Below, in pieces: positions 51,693-61,471 of a stretch of 64,000 nucleotides of DNA (positions are counted from its first letter, which is position 1; each line of letters starts with the position of its first letter). The DNA comes from Verrucomicrobiia bacterium. Lineage in GTDB: Bacteria; Verrucomicrobiota; Verrucomicrobiia; Limisphaerales; UBA11358. The notes below the pieces were generated by a model that worked only from the letters and a program-made list of their open reading frames with translations, had not been told where the DNA came from and did not search any database. The stretch is taken from positions 1 to 64,000 of the forward strand of contig JARLJW010000030.1 of assembly GCA_031290985.1 (NCBI GenBank). Reading direction: 5' to 3'. The position numbers were made by a program, and so were the translations under genes.

Positions 51693-52441
51693 GCATCTTC
51701 CTGACACTGTTCCGCCGCGAACTCGGCACCTTTTTCTTTTCCATCACCGGCTACATCATCATTGCGGCCGTCACGGCGCTCACCGGCATGAGTTTTGTGG
51801 TCCTCCTGCAAAATCTCGGCAACGACCCCACGACGGTCCCGGTGACGGAAATGTTTTACGGCACATATTATTTCTGGCTGATCATCCTGCTCTCCACGCC
51901 GCTGATCACCATGCGCCTGTTCGCCCTGGAAAAGGCCGCCGGCACCTTTGAAACGCTCATGACCACTTCCGTGGGCGATGCGCAGGTGGTGCTGGCGAAG
52001 TTCCTGGCCGCGCTGTTCTTTTACATGGTCGCCTGGCTGCCGTTGCTGGGCTGCCTGTTCATCGTGCGCCATTTCACCCGGCAGGTGGCCGCGCTGGATG
52101 TTCATACCGTTGGCGGGATGTACCTCGGAATTTTCCTGATCGGCTGCCTGTTTCTCTCGCTCGGCTGCTTTGCCTCCTCCCTCACGCGCAGCCAGATGGC
52201 GGCGGCGATGATCAGCTTTGTCCTCGGCGTGGGCCTCTTCTCCCTGGGTTTTCTGGCGCTCGCACTGCCGGCCAGTTCCGAAACGTCGACCCAGGTGATC
52301 GCCTATTTCAACCTGTTCAACCAGATGCATGATTTCGCCCGCGGCGTGGTGGACACCCGGTCGGTCATTTTTTATGTGACCACCACGTTTCTGTTTTTGT
52401 TCCTGACCCTGCGGGTGGTGGAAAGCCGCCGCTGGAAATAA
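51689..52441 (+). CDS. ABC-2 type permease, GldF-like
   Basis: 250 residues, six membrane helices in the usual order (TGYIIIAAVTALTGMSFVVL, LIILLSTPLITMRLFA, LAALFFYMVAWLPLLG, LGIFLIGCLFLSLGCFASSL, MISFVLGVGLFSLGFLAL, and a final FYVTTTFLFLFLTL). The conserved RLFALEKAAGTFETLMTTSV follows the second helix. It overlaps the ATPase stop (ATGA) and is followed directly by the GldG-like gene, so stoichiometry is coupled. Confidence 0.9.
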   Translation: MSIFLTLFRRELGTFFFSITGYIIIAAVTALTGMSFVVLLQNLGNDPTTVPVTEMFYGTYYFWLIILLSTPLITMRLFALEKAAGTFETLMTTSVGDAQVVLAKFLAALFFYMVAWLPLLGCLFIVRHFTRQVAALDVHTVGGMYLGIFLIGCLFLSLGCFASSLTRSQMAAAMISFVLGVGLFSLGFLALALPASSETSTQVIAYFNLFNQMHDFARGVVDTRSVIFYVTTTFLFLFLTLRVVESRRWK

Positions 52442-53962
52442 ATGAACACCGCCCTGAAATCCAGGCCCAGTTTCTCGCCGGCCAGCCGCTGGAAGATCGG
52501 CTTCGACGTGGTGCTGCGCACCGTCCTGGTGGTCGCCGTGGCCGGCATGGTGAATTTTCTCGGCGCCCGGTTCTACCACCGGTTCTATCTCAATGAACAG
52601 ACGCGTGTGGAATTGTCCACGCGCACGCTCGCGCTGCTGCATTCGCTCACCAACCACGTCGAGGTCACGCTGTATTATGACACCCATGACCCGGAAAACT
52701 TCTACCCGGACATCGTCGACCTGGTCAACGCCTACCATGACGTAAATAACAACATATCCTTGCGCACCGTGGACTATGTCCGCGATGCCGTCACCGCCAT
52801 GAAGGTGAAGGAAAAGTTCAATCTGCCTGGCTCCATAGCCACCCCCAATGCGCCGCCGGCCAAGGATTTAATCATCTTTGCCTGCGGCGACCGGCATGAT
52901 GTCGTCCCCGGCGAGGCGATCGTCCAGTTCAAGCGGGTGCCCCTCACCCCGAATGATTCGAATTTTGACCCGAAGGAAAAGCGGATCCAATTCATGAAGC
53001 GGCCCGTGTTGTTCAATGGCGAGGTGATGTTCACCTCCAAGCTGCTCGCCCTCTCCCACGCCCAGCCGCTGAAGGCCTATTATTTAAAGGGCCACAGCGA
53101 GCCATCACTCGACAGCACCGAGAACGGTGGTTATCGAAAATTTGCGCTCCAGCTCGCGCAAAATGACATCCTGCTCAACAATCTTGAATTGTCCGGCGAC
53201 ACGGACGTCCCCGTGGACTGCAGCCTGCTGGTCATCGCGGGGCCGATGACCAAACTGTATGAACCCGATCTGCAAAAGATCGACCGCTATCTGACGGAAG
53301 GCGGCAAGCTGATGTTGCTTTTCAATTACTACTCCCGGCGGCAGCCGACCGGCTTGGAACCCATTATGCAGCGCTGGGGCGTCAATGTCCTGCCGGACTA
53401 TGTGAATGATCAGGCAAGCTCCGGCAACGACCAGGTGGTCATTGTGCGCAATTTCAATGAGAAGACTTTCGTCAATCCGCTCACCGAACTCTGGTTGGAA
53501 ATGGCCCTGCCCCGGGCCCTGGTGAAAAGCGGACCGGCCACCGCGCCAACCGGGGGACCGCAGGTGGATGCGCTGGTGAGTTCAAGCGATACCTCGGCGC
53601 TGGCCGACGACCAATCCACCGGGCCCCGGAACTATCCGTTGATCGCGGCCATCGAACAGAAGCCGGTCGCCGGCGTGACCGCCCCGCGCGGCAACACGCG
53701 CATCGTCGTGGCGGGCGACTCATTTTTCTTGGACAATGAATTGATCGAGGCCGGTGCCAACCGTGATTTTCTCAACTACGCCGTCAACTGGCTGTGCGAC
53801 CATGAACAACTGCTCAATGGCATCGGCCCCCGCCCGGTCACCGAATTCCGCCTCGCCCTTTCCGCGCACCAGCTGAAACAGCTCCGCTGGCTGCTGCTGG
53901 GTGCGCTGCCCGGCGGCGTGCTCGTCCTGGGCTGGCTGGTCTGGCTCGTCCGCCGCAAATGA
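52442..53962 (+). CDS. GldG-like ABC accessory protein
   Basis: 506 residues. N-terminal membrane helix (VVLRTVLVVAVAGMVNFLG), a long periplasmic region with DLVNAYHDVNNNISLRTVDY, YLKGHSEPSL near 205, and LLVIAGPMTKLYEPDLQKID near 260, the pattern of the ABC-auxiliary GldG domain. A C-terminal membrane helix (WLLLGALPGGVLVLGWLVWL) with a basic end follows. It acts as the periplasmic partner of the GldF permease. Confidence 0.88.
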   Translation: MNTALKSRPSFSPASRWKIGFDVVLRTVLVVAVAGMVNFLGARFYHRFYLNEQTRVELSTRTLALLHSLTNHVEVTLYYDTHDPENFYPDIVDLVNAYHDVNNNISLRTVDYVRDAVTAMKVKEKFNLPGSIATPNAPPAKDLIIFACGDRHDVVPGEAIVQFKRVPLTPNDSNFDPKEKRIQFMKRPVLFNGEVMFTSKLLALSHAQPLKAYYLKGHSEPSLDSTENGGYRKFALQLAQNDILLNNLELSGDTDVPVDCSLLVIAGPMTKLYEPDLQKIDRYLTEGGKLMLLFNYYSRRQPTGLEPIMQRWGVNVLPDYVNDQASSGNDQVVIVRNFNEKTFVNPLTELWLEMALPRALVKSGPATAPTGGPQVDALVSSSDTSALADDQSTGPRNYPLIAAIEQKPVAGVTAPRGNTRIVVAGDSFFLDNELIEAGANRDFLNYAVNWLCDHEQLLNGIGPRPVTEFRLALSAHQLKQLRWLLLGALPGGVLVLGWLVWLVRRK

Positions 53963-55746
53963 AATCCAACACCACCACCATCTGGCTCGTGCTGGCAGCG
54001 ATTCTCGCGGCCGCGGTCTGGTTTGTGGAAAAGCATCTCCAGCCAGCCACCCAGCCGGCCAACGCCCTCCTCGCCGGCCTGCGCGCGGCGGACGTCACCT
54101 CCATCCAGATCACCCCTCCCGGCGGGCGTGAAATCAGTGTCAGCCGCACCAATAACAACTGGTTTTTGGAAAGACCGGTCGCATATCCCGCCCAGGCCAC
54201 CGCCATCGAACCCCTCCTGGCGGCGCTGGAAAAACTTACGCCCGCCCTGCGCCTCTCCGCCGCCGAGACCTCGCTGCACAAGAATGCAGACGCCGAATAC
54301 GGTTTTGAAAACCCGCAGTTCACGCTCGATATCAACGTCGGCGAACAAAGCTGGCATCTCAAGATCGGCAAATATACCGCGCCCGGCGACGGGGTGTATG
54401 TCCGCCTCATCGGCGGTGCCGGCTTGTATGTGACGGATGTGAACTGGCTGCAATTATTGCCCCGCGATGCCAACGCCTGGCGCGACACCGCCCTCGTCGC
54501 CGATGTCAGCGCGGTGGACTGGCTCGTCATCACCAACGGGGCCAAGGCCATCGAGCTCCGGCGCGATCCCACCAACCGGCTCTGGCGCATGCTCCGCCCC
54601 TTGCAGGCCCGGGCGGACAGCGCCTACATCACCGCCGCCCTCCAGCAGTTGCGCTCCGCCGCGGCCACGCGGTTTGTCACGGATGACCCGAAGGCTGACT
54701 TGACCGCCTTCGGCCTGTCGCCGGTTGAACTTGATGTCTGGCTTGGGCATGGCACCAATCTTATCGACGGCCTCCACGCCGGGAAAGATTCGCCGGACAA
54801 TCCCGGCCAGCTGTTCGTGCGGCGCGACGGCTGGAACTCCGTCGTGACCGCCGCCAACGAGGTCGTCGCCCCGTGGCGCGGTGATGTAAATGCCTTTCGT
54901 GACCCGCACCTGCTGCCCATCACGGGGTCCGTCGCCGAGATCGAGGTGCGCGGCCCAAATAATTTCACCCTGCAACGCCAGGGTTCGAACCAGTGGGCCG
55001 TCGCCGGTGAAAAATTTCCGGTGGACATGGAAAACCTGCAGTTGTTCGCCCGTCTGCTGGCCAGCCTGCGCATCACGGAGTTCGTGAAGGATGTTGTCAC
55101 CGGGCCGGATCTGCAGGGCTTTGGCCTGGCACCGACGAATTCAAGCCGCATCACCCTGCGCACCGTGGCCGGCGACACCAACACGGACATTGCCAGCATC
55201 ATTTTTGGGGCAACCGAGACCAACAAGGTCTTCGTCAAACGTGACGATGAAGCCTTCGTTTACGCGCTGGCGCAGGCGGATGTGGACCAGCTCCCGCATG
55301 CCGGCTGGCAGTTTCGCGACCGTCACATCTGGAATTTTTCCCCGACCAACGTCGCGCAGATCACGCTGCACCAGGACGGCAAGACGCGTCAGGTCATCCA
55401 CAACGGCTTCCAAAAATGGACGTTCGCGCCCGGCTCACAGGGCATCGCGGACCCGGTCGGCCTGGAGGAATCCGTCAATCAGTTCAGCACGTTGACCACC
55501 GCCCTCTGGCTCGACCGGAACTTTACCGTCACCACCCCCGGCCAATACGGGCTCGGCACCAACAGCCCCCAGATCACCTTTGAACTGAAGTCCGGCGACA
55601 AGCTCTCGGTGGATCTCGGCCGGGAGGTCAGTCCAACCGCGCTCGCCGCAGTGACGTTGGATGATGAACGCTGGGTCTTTGTGCTTCCGCCGGCGGTGTA
55701 CCAACTCGTCGATCTGTTCCTTAAAATCCCGCCTGGTACGCCCTGA
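53959..55746 (+). CDS. DUF4340 protein
   Basis: 595 residues from the ATG overlapping the GldG-like stop. A membrane anchor at the N-terminus (IWLVLAAILAAAVWFVEKHL) is followed by several repeated beta domains with motifs like NWFLERPVAYPAQATAIEPL, typical of DUF4340 proteins that accompany GldG. WAVAGEKFPVDMENLQLFAR and WTFAPGSQGIADPVGLEESV are internal repeats of the same unit. Role unknown; it probably forms a periplasmic complex with GldG. Confidence 0.87.
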   Translation: MKSNTTTIWLVLAAILAAAVWFVEKHLQPATQPANALLAGLRAADVTSIQITPPGGREISVSRTNNNWFLERPVAYPAQATAIEPLLAALEKLTPALRLSAAETSLHKNADAEYGFENPQFTLDINVGEQSWHLKIGKYTAPGDGVYVRLIGGAGLYVTDVNWLQLLPRDANAWRDTALVADVSAVDWLVITNGAKAIELRRDPTNRLWRMLRPLQARADSAYITAALQQLRSAAATRFVTDDPKADLTAFGLSPVELDVWLGHGTNLIDGLHAGKDSPDNPGQLFVRRDGWNSVVTAANEVVAPWRGDVNAFRDPHLLPITGSVAEIEVRGPNNFTLQRQGSNQWAVAGEKFPVDMENLQLFARLLASLRITEFVKDVVTGPDLQGFGLAPTNSSRITLRTVAGDTNTDIASIIFGATETNKVFVKRDDEAFVYALAQADVDQLPHAGWQFRDRHIWNFSPTNVAQITLHQDGKTRQVIHNGFQKWTFAPGSQGIADPVGLEESVNQFSTLTTALWLDRNFTVTTPGQYGLGTNSPQITFELKSGDKLSVDLGREVSPTALAAVTLDDERWVFVLPPAVYQLVDLFLKIPPGTP

Positions 55747-55749
55747 CTT

Positions 55750-58410
55750 ATGCCCGGCTTTTGGCGTAAATGTCGTATCGCATTTCGGTGGGCGCGTTAT
55801 TGCCTCTGGCTGCTCCTGGTGCTGGCGCTGCTCGCGCTGGCTTGGATCAATGTCGTTGGCTTCCCCGGTTTTGTGAAGCAACGCGTGCAGGCCGCCCTGC
55901 AGGATCATGGCGTAACTTTGGAATTCTCCCGGATGCGCTGGCGGTTCATCCATGGCATCGTCGCCGAAAACGTCATCATCGGAGACCGGCAGGTCCGCTC
56001 GGACAAGCCCGTGTTCACCGCCGGGCAGATTCAGCTCCGCCTCGACTACGGCGCGCTGGCACATCGAAAATTCCAGCTCACCGGCGTGGTCGTGCGCGAC
56101 GGCATCTTCACCCTGCCCGTGAACCCCACCAACCGGCTTGTGGTGTTGAACCTGCAGGCCGAGGTAAGCTTCCGGCCGGATGAGACCTGGTCGCTGGACG
56201 AGTTGCGTGCGGATTTTTCCGGGGTGAAAATCCGGCTTGCCGGGCAGGTGGCCCATGCCCCCGAATTATTGAAATGGCAGGTCTTTGCCGGCCAAAAAAC
56301 CAGCAGCCGGAGCGCCCTGGCGCACCCGCTTCAGGACCTGTCCACCACGCTGGCGAAAATCCGGTTCGACCAGCCGCCGCAGATCAACGTCACGCTGCAT
56401 GGCGACGCCCGCGATGTTCATTCCTTCCTCTTGTTCGCCAATGCCAACACGCCGGCGGTCACCACCCCGTGGTTTTCCGCGCGCGGACTCCAGCTCGCCG
56501 CCAGCCTCGCCGCGCCCGCCGATGCCCCGGCCAATTCAGATGCATCCCTCGATTTCTGGACCAATGCCCTGCCGTTTCGCGTTGCCTGGACCGTGCGCGC
56601 AACCCAGCTCGCCCTGACGAACCTCGACGCCGGCACGGTCGAATGCGACGGCATCTGGAGCGCGCCGCAACTCGCCCTCTCCCGGTTGTCCGCCCACCCC
56701 GGTGGCGGCGAGATCAACCTCTCCGCCGCCCTGGACGTCACCACGCGTGAACTGGCGTTCACCAATGCCTCCATCTTCGACCCGCATCTCCTCAAACCGT
56801 TCCTGCCGGCAGCCGCCCGCGACCGGTTGGCTGACATCTTATGGACCCGGCCACCGTCGCTCACCCTCGATGGCCAGCTCACCTGTCCCGCCTGGACCAA
56901 TCGCACGGTGGACCTGTCCGAACTGATCGGGCCGGCGTGCGTGCTGCACGGTGTCGTCGCCAGCACCAACGCCGTCGTCCGCGGGCTGACCGTGGAGCTT
57001 GCCCGGACACATTTCAACTACGCCAATCTCATCTGGAGCGCGCCTGACCTGCAGCTGGCGCTCGGTCGCACCCACCTGGCGATCAGCGCCGAGGCCAGTG
57101 CCGCCACGGAAAACTTCCGCGCCGCCCTGCGCGGATATCTGGACGCCGGGACCGTGCGGCCTTTCCTGCCCACGAACCTTTCCGCCCCGCTTTTCCGCCT
57201 GGTCAGGCTGGACGAACCGGTGGCCCTCGACTTCGCCAGCGCCGGCAATCTGCTGAACCTCCCTTCCATCTCCGCCACGGGGCATGTCGCCGTCACCAAC
57301 GTTTCGATCCGCGAACAAGCCTACGAAAGCGTGGTGGCGGACGTCGTCTATTCCAACCGCGTCCTGCAATTGCTGCACCCGGAATCGCGCCGCGACCACG
57401 GCACCCAGATCATGACCGCCGATTCCGTCGTGCTGGACTGGAATGCGGGCATGTATTTCTTCAAGAACGGCTTCAGCACCACCGACCCCATGGCCGTGGT
57501 GCGCGCCATCGGCCCCAAGACCGCGGCCATTATCGCGCCCTACCATTTCTCCTCGCCGCCCACCGCGCGGGTGAACGGGCAGTTGCCGCTGCGCGACCTC
57601 AACCGCGGCCGCGACCTCGACGGCACGGACATGACCTTTGAGATCCTCCATGGCGGACCGTTCCAATGGTCAAAACTTTCGACCCCCAACATCACCGGCA
57701 TCGTCCACTGGACGGGCCAGCAGCTTTATCTGACCAATGTCGCCGCGGACTTTTACGGCGGCACCACCCATGGCAACGCCAGCTTCGACTTCCGCCCGGT
57801 CGGCTACGACTGCGATTTTAAATTCGAGGTGTTCATGACCAACGTGGACGTTCATCTCCTCGGCGAGGCACTGTCCACCAACCAGTCCAAGCTCATCGAT
57901 GGCCGGCTCGCCGGGCATCTCGCCGTCACCGACGCCGACACCCGGACCTGGCGCTCCTGGAACGGCTACGGCGATGCCAACCTGCACGACGGCCTCCTCT
58001 GGAGCATCCCCATCTTCGGCTTTGCGTCACCGGTGTTGAACACCGTCACGCCCGGACTCGGCAACAGCCGCGCCACCGACGCCGCGATGAAATTTGTCAT
58101 GACCAACGGCGTCATCCGCTCCGACCTCCTGGAGATCCACACGCTCACCATGCGGCTGCAATACGCCGGCACCATGGACCTGGAGCAGAACGCCAACGCC
58201 CGCGTGACCGCGCAGTTCATGCGCAACACCCCGGTCATCGGCTCGGTGATCAGCCTGGTGCTCTTCCCGTTCAGCAAGATATTTGAATGCCAGGTGACCG
58301 GCCAGATTTCGGAACCCACCGTGACGCCGATCTATTTCCCGTTCTCCAAATATCTCCTCCATCCCATCCACACCTTCGAACAGATAATTCCCGACGCGCC
58401 GAAAGGTTAG
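55750..58410 (+). CDS. AsmA-like envelope protein
   Basis: 886 residues. An N-terminal membrane helix (WLLLVLALLALAWINVVGF) is followed by a long repetitive beta region, and the C-terminal 250 residues have the TamB/AsmA-like features (HGNASFDFRPVGYDCDFKF, DGLLWSIPIFGFASPVLNTV, and FPFSKIFECQVTGQ). Such proteins form bridges that move lipids between membranes. The start is 4 bp after the DUF4340 stop, so it belongs to the ABC operon. A role in outer-membrane lipid transport is inferred. Confidence 0.78.
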   Translation: MPGFWRKCRIAFRWARYCLWLLLVLALLALAWINVVGFPGFVKQRVQAALQDHGVTLEFSRMRWRFIHGIVAENVIIGDRQVRSDKPVFTAGQIQLRLDYGALAHRKFQLTGVVVRDGIFTLPVNPTNRLVVLNLQAEVSFRPDETWSLDELRADFSGVKIRLAGQVAHAPELLKWQVFAGQKTSSRSALAHPLQDLSTTLAKIRFDQPPQINVTLHGDARDVHSFLLFANANTPAVTTPWFSARGLQLAASLAAPADAPANSDASLDFWTNALPFRVAWTVRATQLALTNLDAGTVECDGIWSAPQLALSRLSAHPGGGEINLSAALDVTTRELAFTNASIFDPHLLKPFLPAAARDRLADILWTRPPSLTLDGQLTCPAWTNRTVDLSELIGPACVLHGVVASTNAVVRGLTVELARTHFNYANLIWSAPDLQLALGRTHLAISAEASAATENFRAALRGYLDAGTVRPFLPTNLSAPLFRLVRLDEPVALDFASAGNLLNLPSISATGHVAVTNVSIREQAYESVVADVVYSNRVLQLLHPESRRDHGTQIMTADSVVLDWNAGMYFFKNGFSTTDPMAVVRAIGPKTAAIIAPYHFSSPPTARVNGQLPLRDLNRGRDLDGTDMTFEILHGGPFQWSKLSTPNITGIVHWTGQQLYLTNVAADFYGGTTHGNASFDFRPVGYDCDFKFEVFMTNVDVHLLGEALSTNQSKLIDGRLAGHLAVTDADTRTWRSWNGYGDANLHDGLLWSIPIFGFASPVLNTVTPGLGNSRATDAAMKFVMTNGVIRSDLLEIHTLTMRLQYAGTMDLEQNANARVTAQFMRNTPVIGSVISLVLFPFSKIFECQVTGQISEPTVTPIYFPFSKYLLHPIHTFEQIIPDAPKG

Positions 58411-58482
58411 ATCAAAAAAATGTTTCGTTTACGGGGCGGTGCAGCTCGACACGGTTATTAAAAGCGGGGCGTCGGCCCGTTT

Positions 58483-58545
58483 GGAGTTCCGCCTTTAGGC
58501 GGCCAAGCGGGTCATTTCACCCGCACCGCCTAAAGGCGGAACTCC
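58483..58545. repeat. 63-bp hairpin repeat after the ABC operon
   Basis: GGAGTTCCGCCTTTAGGCGG at 58483-58502 is exactly complementary to 58526-58545, and GCGGGT/ACCCGC forms an inner stem. The arm itself contains the palindrome CCGCCTTTAGGCGG. It lies between convergent genes and can end both transcripts, or be a mobile palindromic element. Confidence 0.85.
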
Positions 58546-58573
58546 GAACCAGGACAGTGGTAAAATCTTCCGT

Positions 58574-59464
58574 TTACGGCTCGGCCAAAATCGCCGCGCG
58601 CTGTTTCTGGTACTCTTCCGGCGTAACCTGGTCCGCCTTGTACTTGGCCAGCAATTCCTGAAGCTTCTGCTGCTTGTCCATGCTGATCGGCAGTGGCGGC
58701 GCCATCCCGATCGGCGCGGGCGCGATCACCGTCTGCGCGGCCGGAGCCGCCGGGGCCGCCACGGCCACCGGCGCCACCGGGGCTGGTTTCGCCATGGGTG
58801 CCGGCGTTGCCGCCGGTGCGGCGGGGCTCACCGGCGTGACCGGCGTGGCCGCCGACTCCTCAAACAAAGAATGCGCCAGGGCTTCGCGCGCCTTGGCTTG
58901 CGCCGGCGTGTCGCCATTCGCCGCCGGCAGGCTCGGGGCGCTCTCCACCGCGACGGGCTGGGGCGCGGCCACCGGCTTGGGAGATTCCAGGTTGGCCTTG
59001 ACCTGCTTTTTGGCGGCGGCCACCTCTGCGGCCTTTTGATCGGCGGCCTTCTTGGCGGCCGCTTTCTGCGCCTTGGCATCGGCGGCGGCCTTGTCCGCCT
59101 CCGCCTTGGCCTTGGCTTCATCCGCTGCTTTTTGTTGTTTCGCCGCTTCCTTCTGCGCCTTCACCGCGGCTGCTTTCGCCGCCTTGTCGGCTTTCGCCTT
59201 CGCTTTGGCATCGTCGGCGACCGGCGACATCTTGGGCTCATCCGCCGGCTTCACTGCCGGGGCCGCCGGTACGGGCTTATCCATCGTCGGCTTCACCGGC
59301 GCGGCAGGCGGGTTGGTGACCGGTTCCTGCGCGCTGATTTCAAACAACTTCGCCGTCAGCGCTTCACGCGCCTTCGCCTGCGCCGGATTGTCCTGGGCGC
59401 GGACGGTCAGGGCCGTGCCCATGGCCAGCACACACAGAACAAGGGAAAATTTGGAAACTTGCAT
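58574..59464 (-). CDS. Secreted Ala/Lys/Pro-rich protein with SHOCT-like end
   Basis: 296 residues with a signal peptide (1-23, VLCVLAMGTALTVRAQ). Residues 85-150 are a Lys/Ala-rich helix with KAKA repeats, 190-250 are Pro/Ala-rich. Two copies of an 18-residue unit (DNPAQAKAREALTAKLFE and DTPAQAKAREALAHSLFE) flank them. The last ~30 residues (LQELLAKYKADQVTPEEYQK) look like a SHOCT oligomerisation motif. Function unknown; possibly a periplasmic or surface structural protein. Confidence 0.7.
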   Translation of the reverse strand: MQVSKFSLVLCVLAMGTALTVRAQDNPAQAKAREALTAKLFEISAQEPVTNPPAAPVKPTMDKPVPAAPAVKPADEPKMSPVADDAKAKAKADKAAKAAAVKAQKEAAKQQKAADEAKAKAEADKAAADAKAQKAAAKKAADQKAAEVAAAKKQVKANLESPKPVAAPQPVAVESAPSLPAANGDTPAQAKAREALAHSLFEESAATPVTPVSPAAPAATPAPMAKPAPVAPVAVAAPAAPAAQTVIAPAPIGMAPPLPISMDKQQKLQELLAKYKADQVTPEEYQKQRAAILAEP

Positions 59465-59473
59465 GACGATTTC

Positions 59474-60535
59474 TTACGCCAATTTGCCACCGGAAGCAAC
59501 TGCTTTTCCGGTCGGTGCGAACAACCGCCGCCACACGAACGGCACCGGACACGCCACCAGCGACTTCAATAATATCCTCCACACCTCCCCGCGCGAAATC
59601 TTCACCCGCGCCCGCAATTCCCCCGCGTCCGCCCGCCGCAGCTTCGCAATCGTCCGCAGCCCGAACAAGATCGGCCACGCGCACGCCAGCCGCACCCGGA
59701 ATTGTCCGTACGGCAGCGTGTTCGTGTAATGCCACCCCGCCGCCAGATGCGCCTCCGCCTGGTCCAGATATTCCTGGAACAACGACTGAAACTTCTCCGC
59801 GTTCACCGGCGAAAACAGCACCCCCGGCAGCAGCTTCGCCTCCTCCAGCCGCTGCGTCGGCAGATAACACCGCCCGTTTTTCAAATCCGCCGGCAGGTCC
59901 CGCAAAATGTTCACCAGTTGCAGCCCCTTCCCAAAACGGATGCCTTCCGCGATCAGCCGCTGCTCCTCCAGCCGCGCGTCCGGGAACAGGTGCGCCCGGC
60001 AGATCTTCGTCCAAAACTCCCCCACGCACCCCGCCACCCGGTACGTGTAATCATCCAGCTCCGCCGCCGTCTCCAGCGCGATGATCTTTTGATCCAGCGA
60101 CCGCGACGACGCCGCGCCCAGGCTCCCGAACAGCAGCAGGTCCAGCTCCTGACCGCTGATGATCGTCGTCAACACCTCGCGCACCAGTTTCAAATCCGCC
60201 GGCGACAATGCCGCCAACAGCGCCAGGCCCGCCTCCACCTTTTCCAACAGCACCCGTTCCGCCGCCGAACCCTGCTGCTGCGCCAGTTCGCCAAAATTCA
60301 ACGGCGCGCCGCCCAGGCCCAGAATCCGCTCCCGCAACTTCTGCAACGCCGCCAGCCGTTGCGTCAGCGGCACGATCTCCGTGTCCGCAATCGTGTCCGA
60401 CGTCCGCGCCAGCAGATACGCCAGGCCGATCTGCCGGCGCACCTGCGCCGGCAGCACCCGCAACGTCAGGTAAAACGAACGCGACGTCGCCTTCAGCAGG
60501 TCATTAAATTCATCGGCCATCAATTCGCGAAGCAT
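59474..60535 (-). CDS. Squalene/phytoene synthase family protein
   Basis: 353 residues from the ATG at 60535. The first Asp-rich motif is DTIAD near 52, with ARTSDTIADTE, and the second is near LQLVNILRDLPADLKNGRCY (NILRDLPAD) about 210; the segment DYTYRVAGCVGEFW lies between. This is the head-to-head prenyl transferase fold. The length and the motif LLKATSRSFYLTLRVLPAQV fit the squalene/phytoene synthases used for hopanoids or carotenoids. It is downstream of no other isoprenoid gene in this window. Confidence 0.93.
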   Translation of the reverse strand: MLRELMADEFNDLLKATSRSFYLTLRVLPAQVRRQIGLAYLLARTSDTIADTEIVPLTQRLAALQKLRERILGLGGAPLNFGELAQQQGSAAERVLLEKVEAGLALLAALSPADLKLVREVLTTIISGQELDLLLFGSLGAASSRSLDQKIIALETAAELDDYTYRVAGCVGEFWTKICRAHLFPDARLEEQRLIAEGIRFGKGLQLVNILRDLPADLKNGRCYLPTQRLEEAKLLPGVLFSPVNAEKFQSLFQEYLDQAEAHLAAGWHYTNTLPYGQFRVRLACAWPILFGLRTIAKLRRADAGELRARVKISRGEVWRILLKSLVACPVPFVWRRLFAPTGKAVASGGKLA

Positions 60536-61471
60536 AAAACCTTTCTCCGCCCGCGCGCAAACCAAACCCGCCCTCCGCCGCCCCGGTGGCCGTACGCCAG
60601 TACCCCGGAACGCCAAACTCTGATTCGGCACGGCTCACCCCGTCGCCCGCCTCCTAATTTGTAGCAGCCGACGTAAGGAGGCTCTAACCTCCTCCCCATT
60701 CTTATTTGGCGCCGATCATCGGCTTGGTGAAATTCGTGTCTCACGGTGGCCGTACGCCAGGGTGCGCATTCGTCATTCGTCATTTTGTTTTGCCTGTCCC
60801 CCGATAGCCGTACGCCAGTACCCCGTGCCCCCGGTGGCCTGTGCGGCATCGCACAAAAACTTCTAAGGCTAATAAGGGCTAACCAAGGCTAACGGCCCTT
60901 GATATCCAAGCCCTTGCGCAAGCCGATTTGCCGGCTCGTCCAGCCGCCCGGACCTGAACACTTGAAACGGACCACTGACCACTGGACACCTCGCCCCGCC
61001 ACCAGCAACGAGCAACCAGCTACACCCGATGGCCCGTGCGGCTCGCACCCGTACGCCAGTACCATTATGGTTTCGTCATTCGTCATTCAATGGTTTCGTC
61101 ATTCGTCATTCAACTTTGACCGCCATCCTGCCACACCCAGTTAGACAAAGGCTGTCCAACCCCCACCTCAACTAAAAACTAAAAATTAAACACTAAAAAC
61201 TGCCTTTCGCCCCCAGTATACCCCGCCCGCAAAAAACCTTCATTCCGAATAGATTCCGATTTATACCGACTTCATTCCGACTTCATTCCGTCCGCCGCCC
61301 GCCCTTCGCCACAGGGGGAGAAGGTGCCCGCAGGGCGGATGAGGGGGAGGCCCCGATTGCCCGTGCGGCATCGCACCCGCCCGCGCCCCCAACTCATCAA
61401 CCCACTAATTCATTAACTCACTCATTGATTGCGCTCCCCCCATTGGCGCACACTGTTTCCCCGCGCCCATC
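60536..61471. other. Repeat-rich gene-free region
   Basis: 935 bp with no accepted gene. Repeat copies: GGTGGCCGTACGCCAGTACC at 60585-60604, and partial copies at 60745, 60803 and 61048; TTAGACAAAGGCTGTCC at 61141-61157; several GTCATTCGTCATTC runs at about 60771-60785 and 61073-61105; and TTCATTCCGA-type repeats at about 61240-61290. Short open frames in this area are made from these repeats and are not annotated. Confidence 0.7.
60585..60604. repeat. CCGTACG-family repeat, exact copy
   Basis: Complete copy of GGTGGCCGTACGCCAGTACC. Partial copies with the same core lie at 60745-60760, 60803-60822 and 61048-61063, and a variant lies at 410-429. Confidence 0.8.

Noticed and set aside
60520..61144. 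Several short proteins containing MTNDE and VLAYG
   Set aside because: They are translations of the GTCATTCGTCATTC and CCGTACG repeats and have no independent support.
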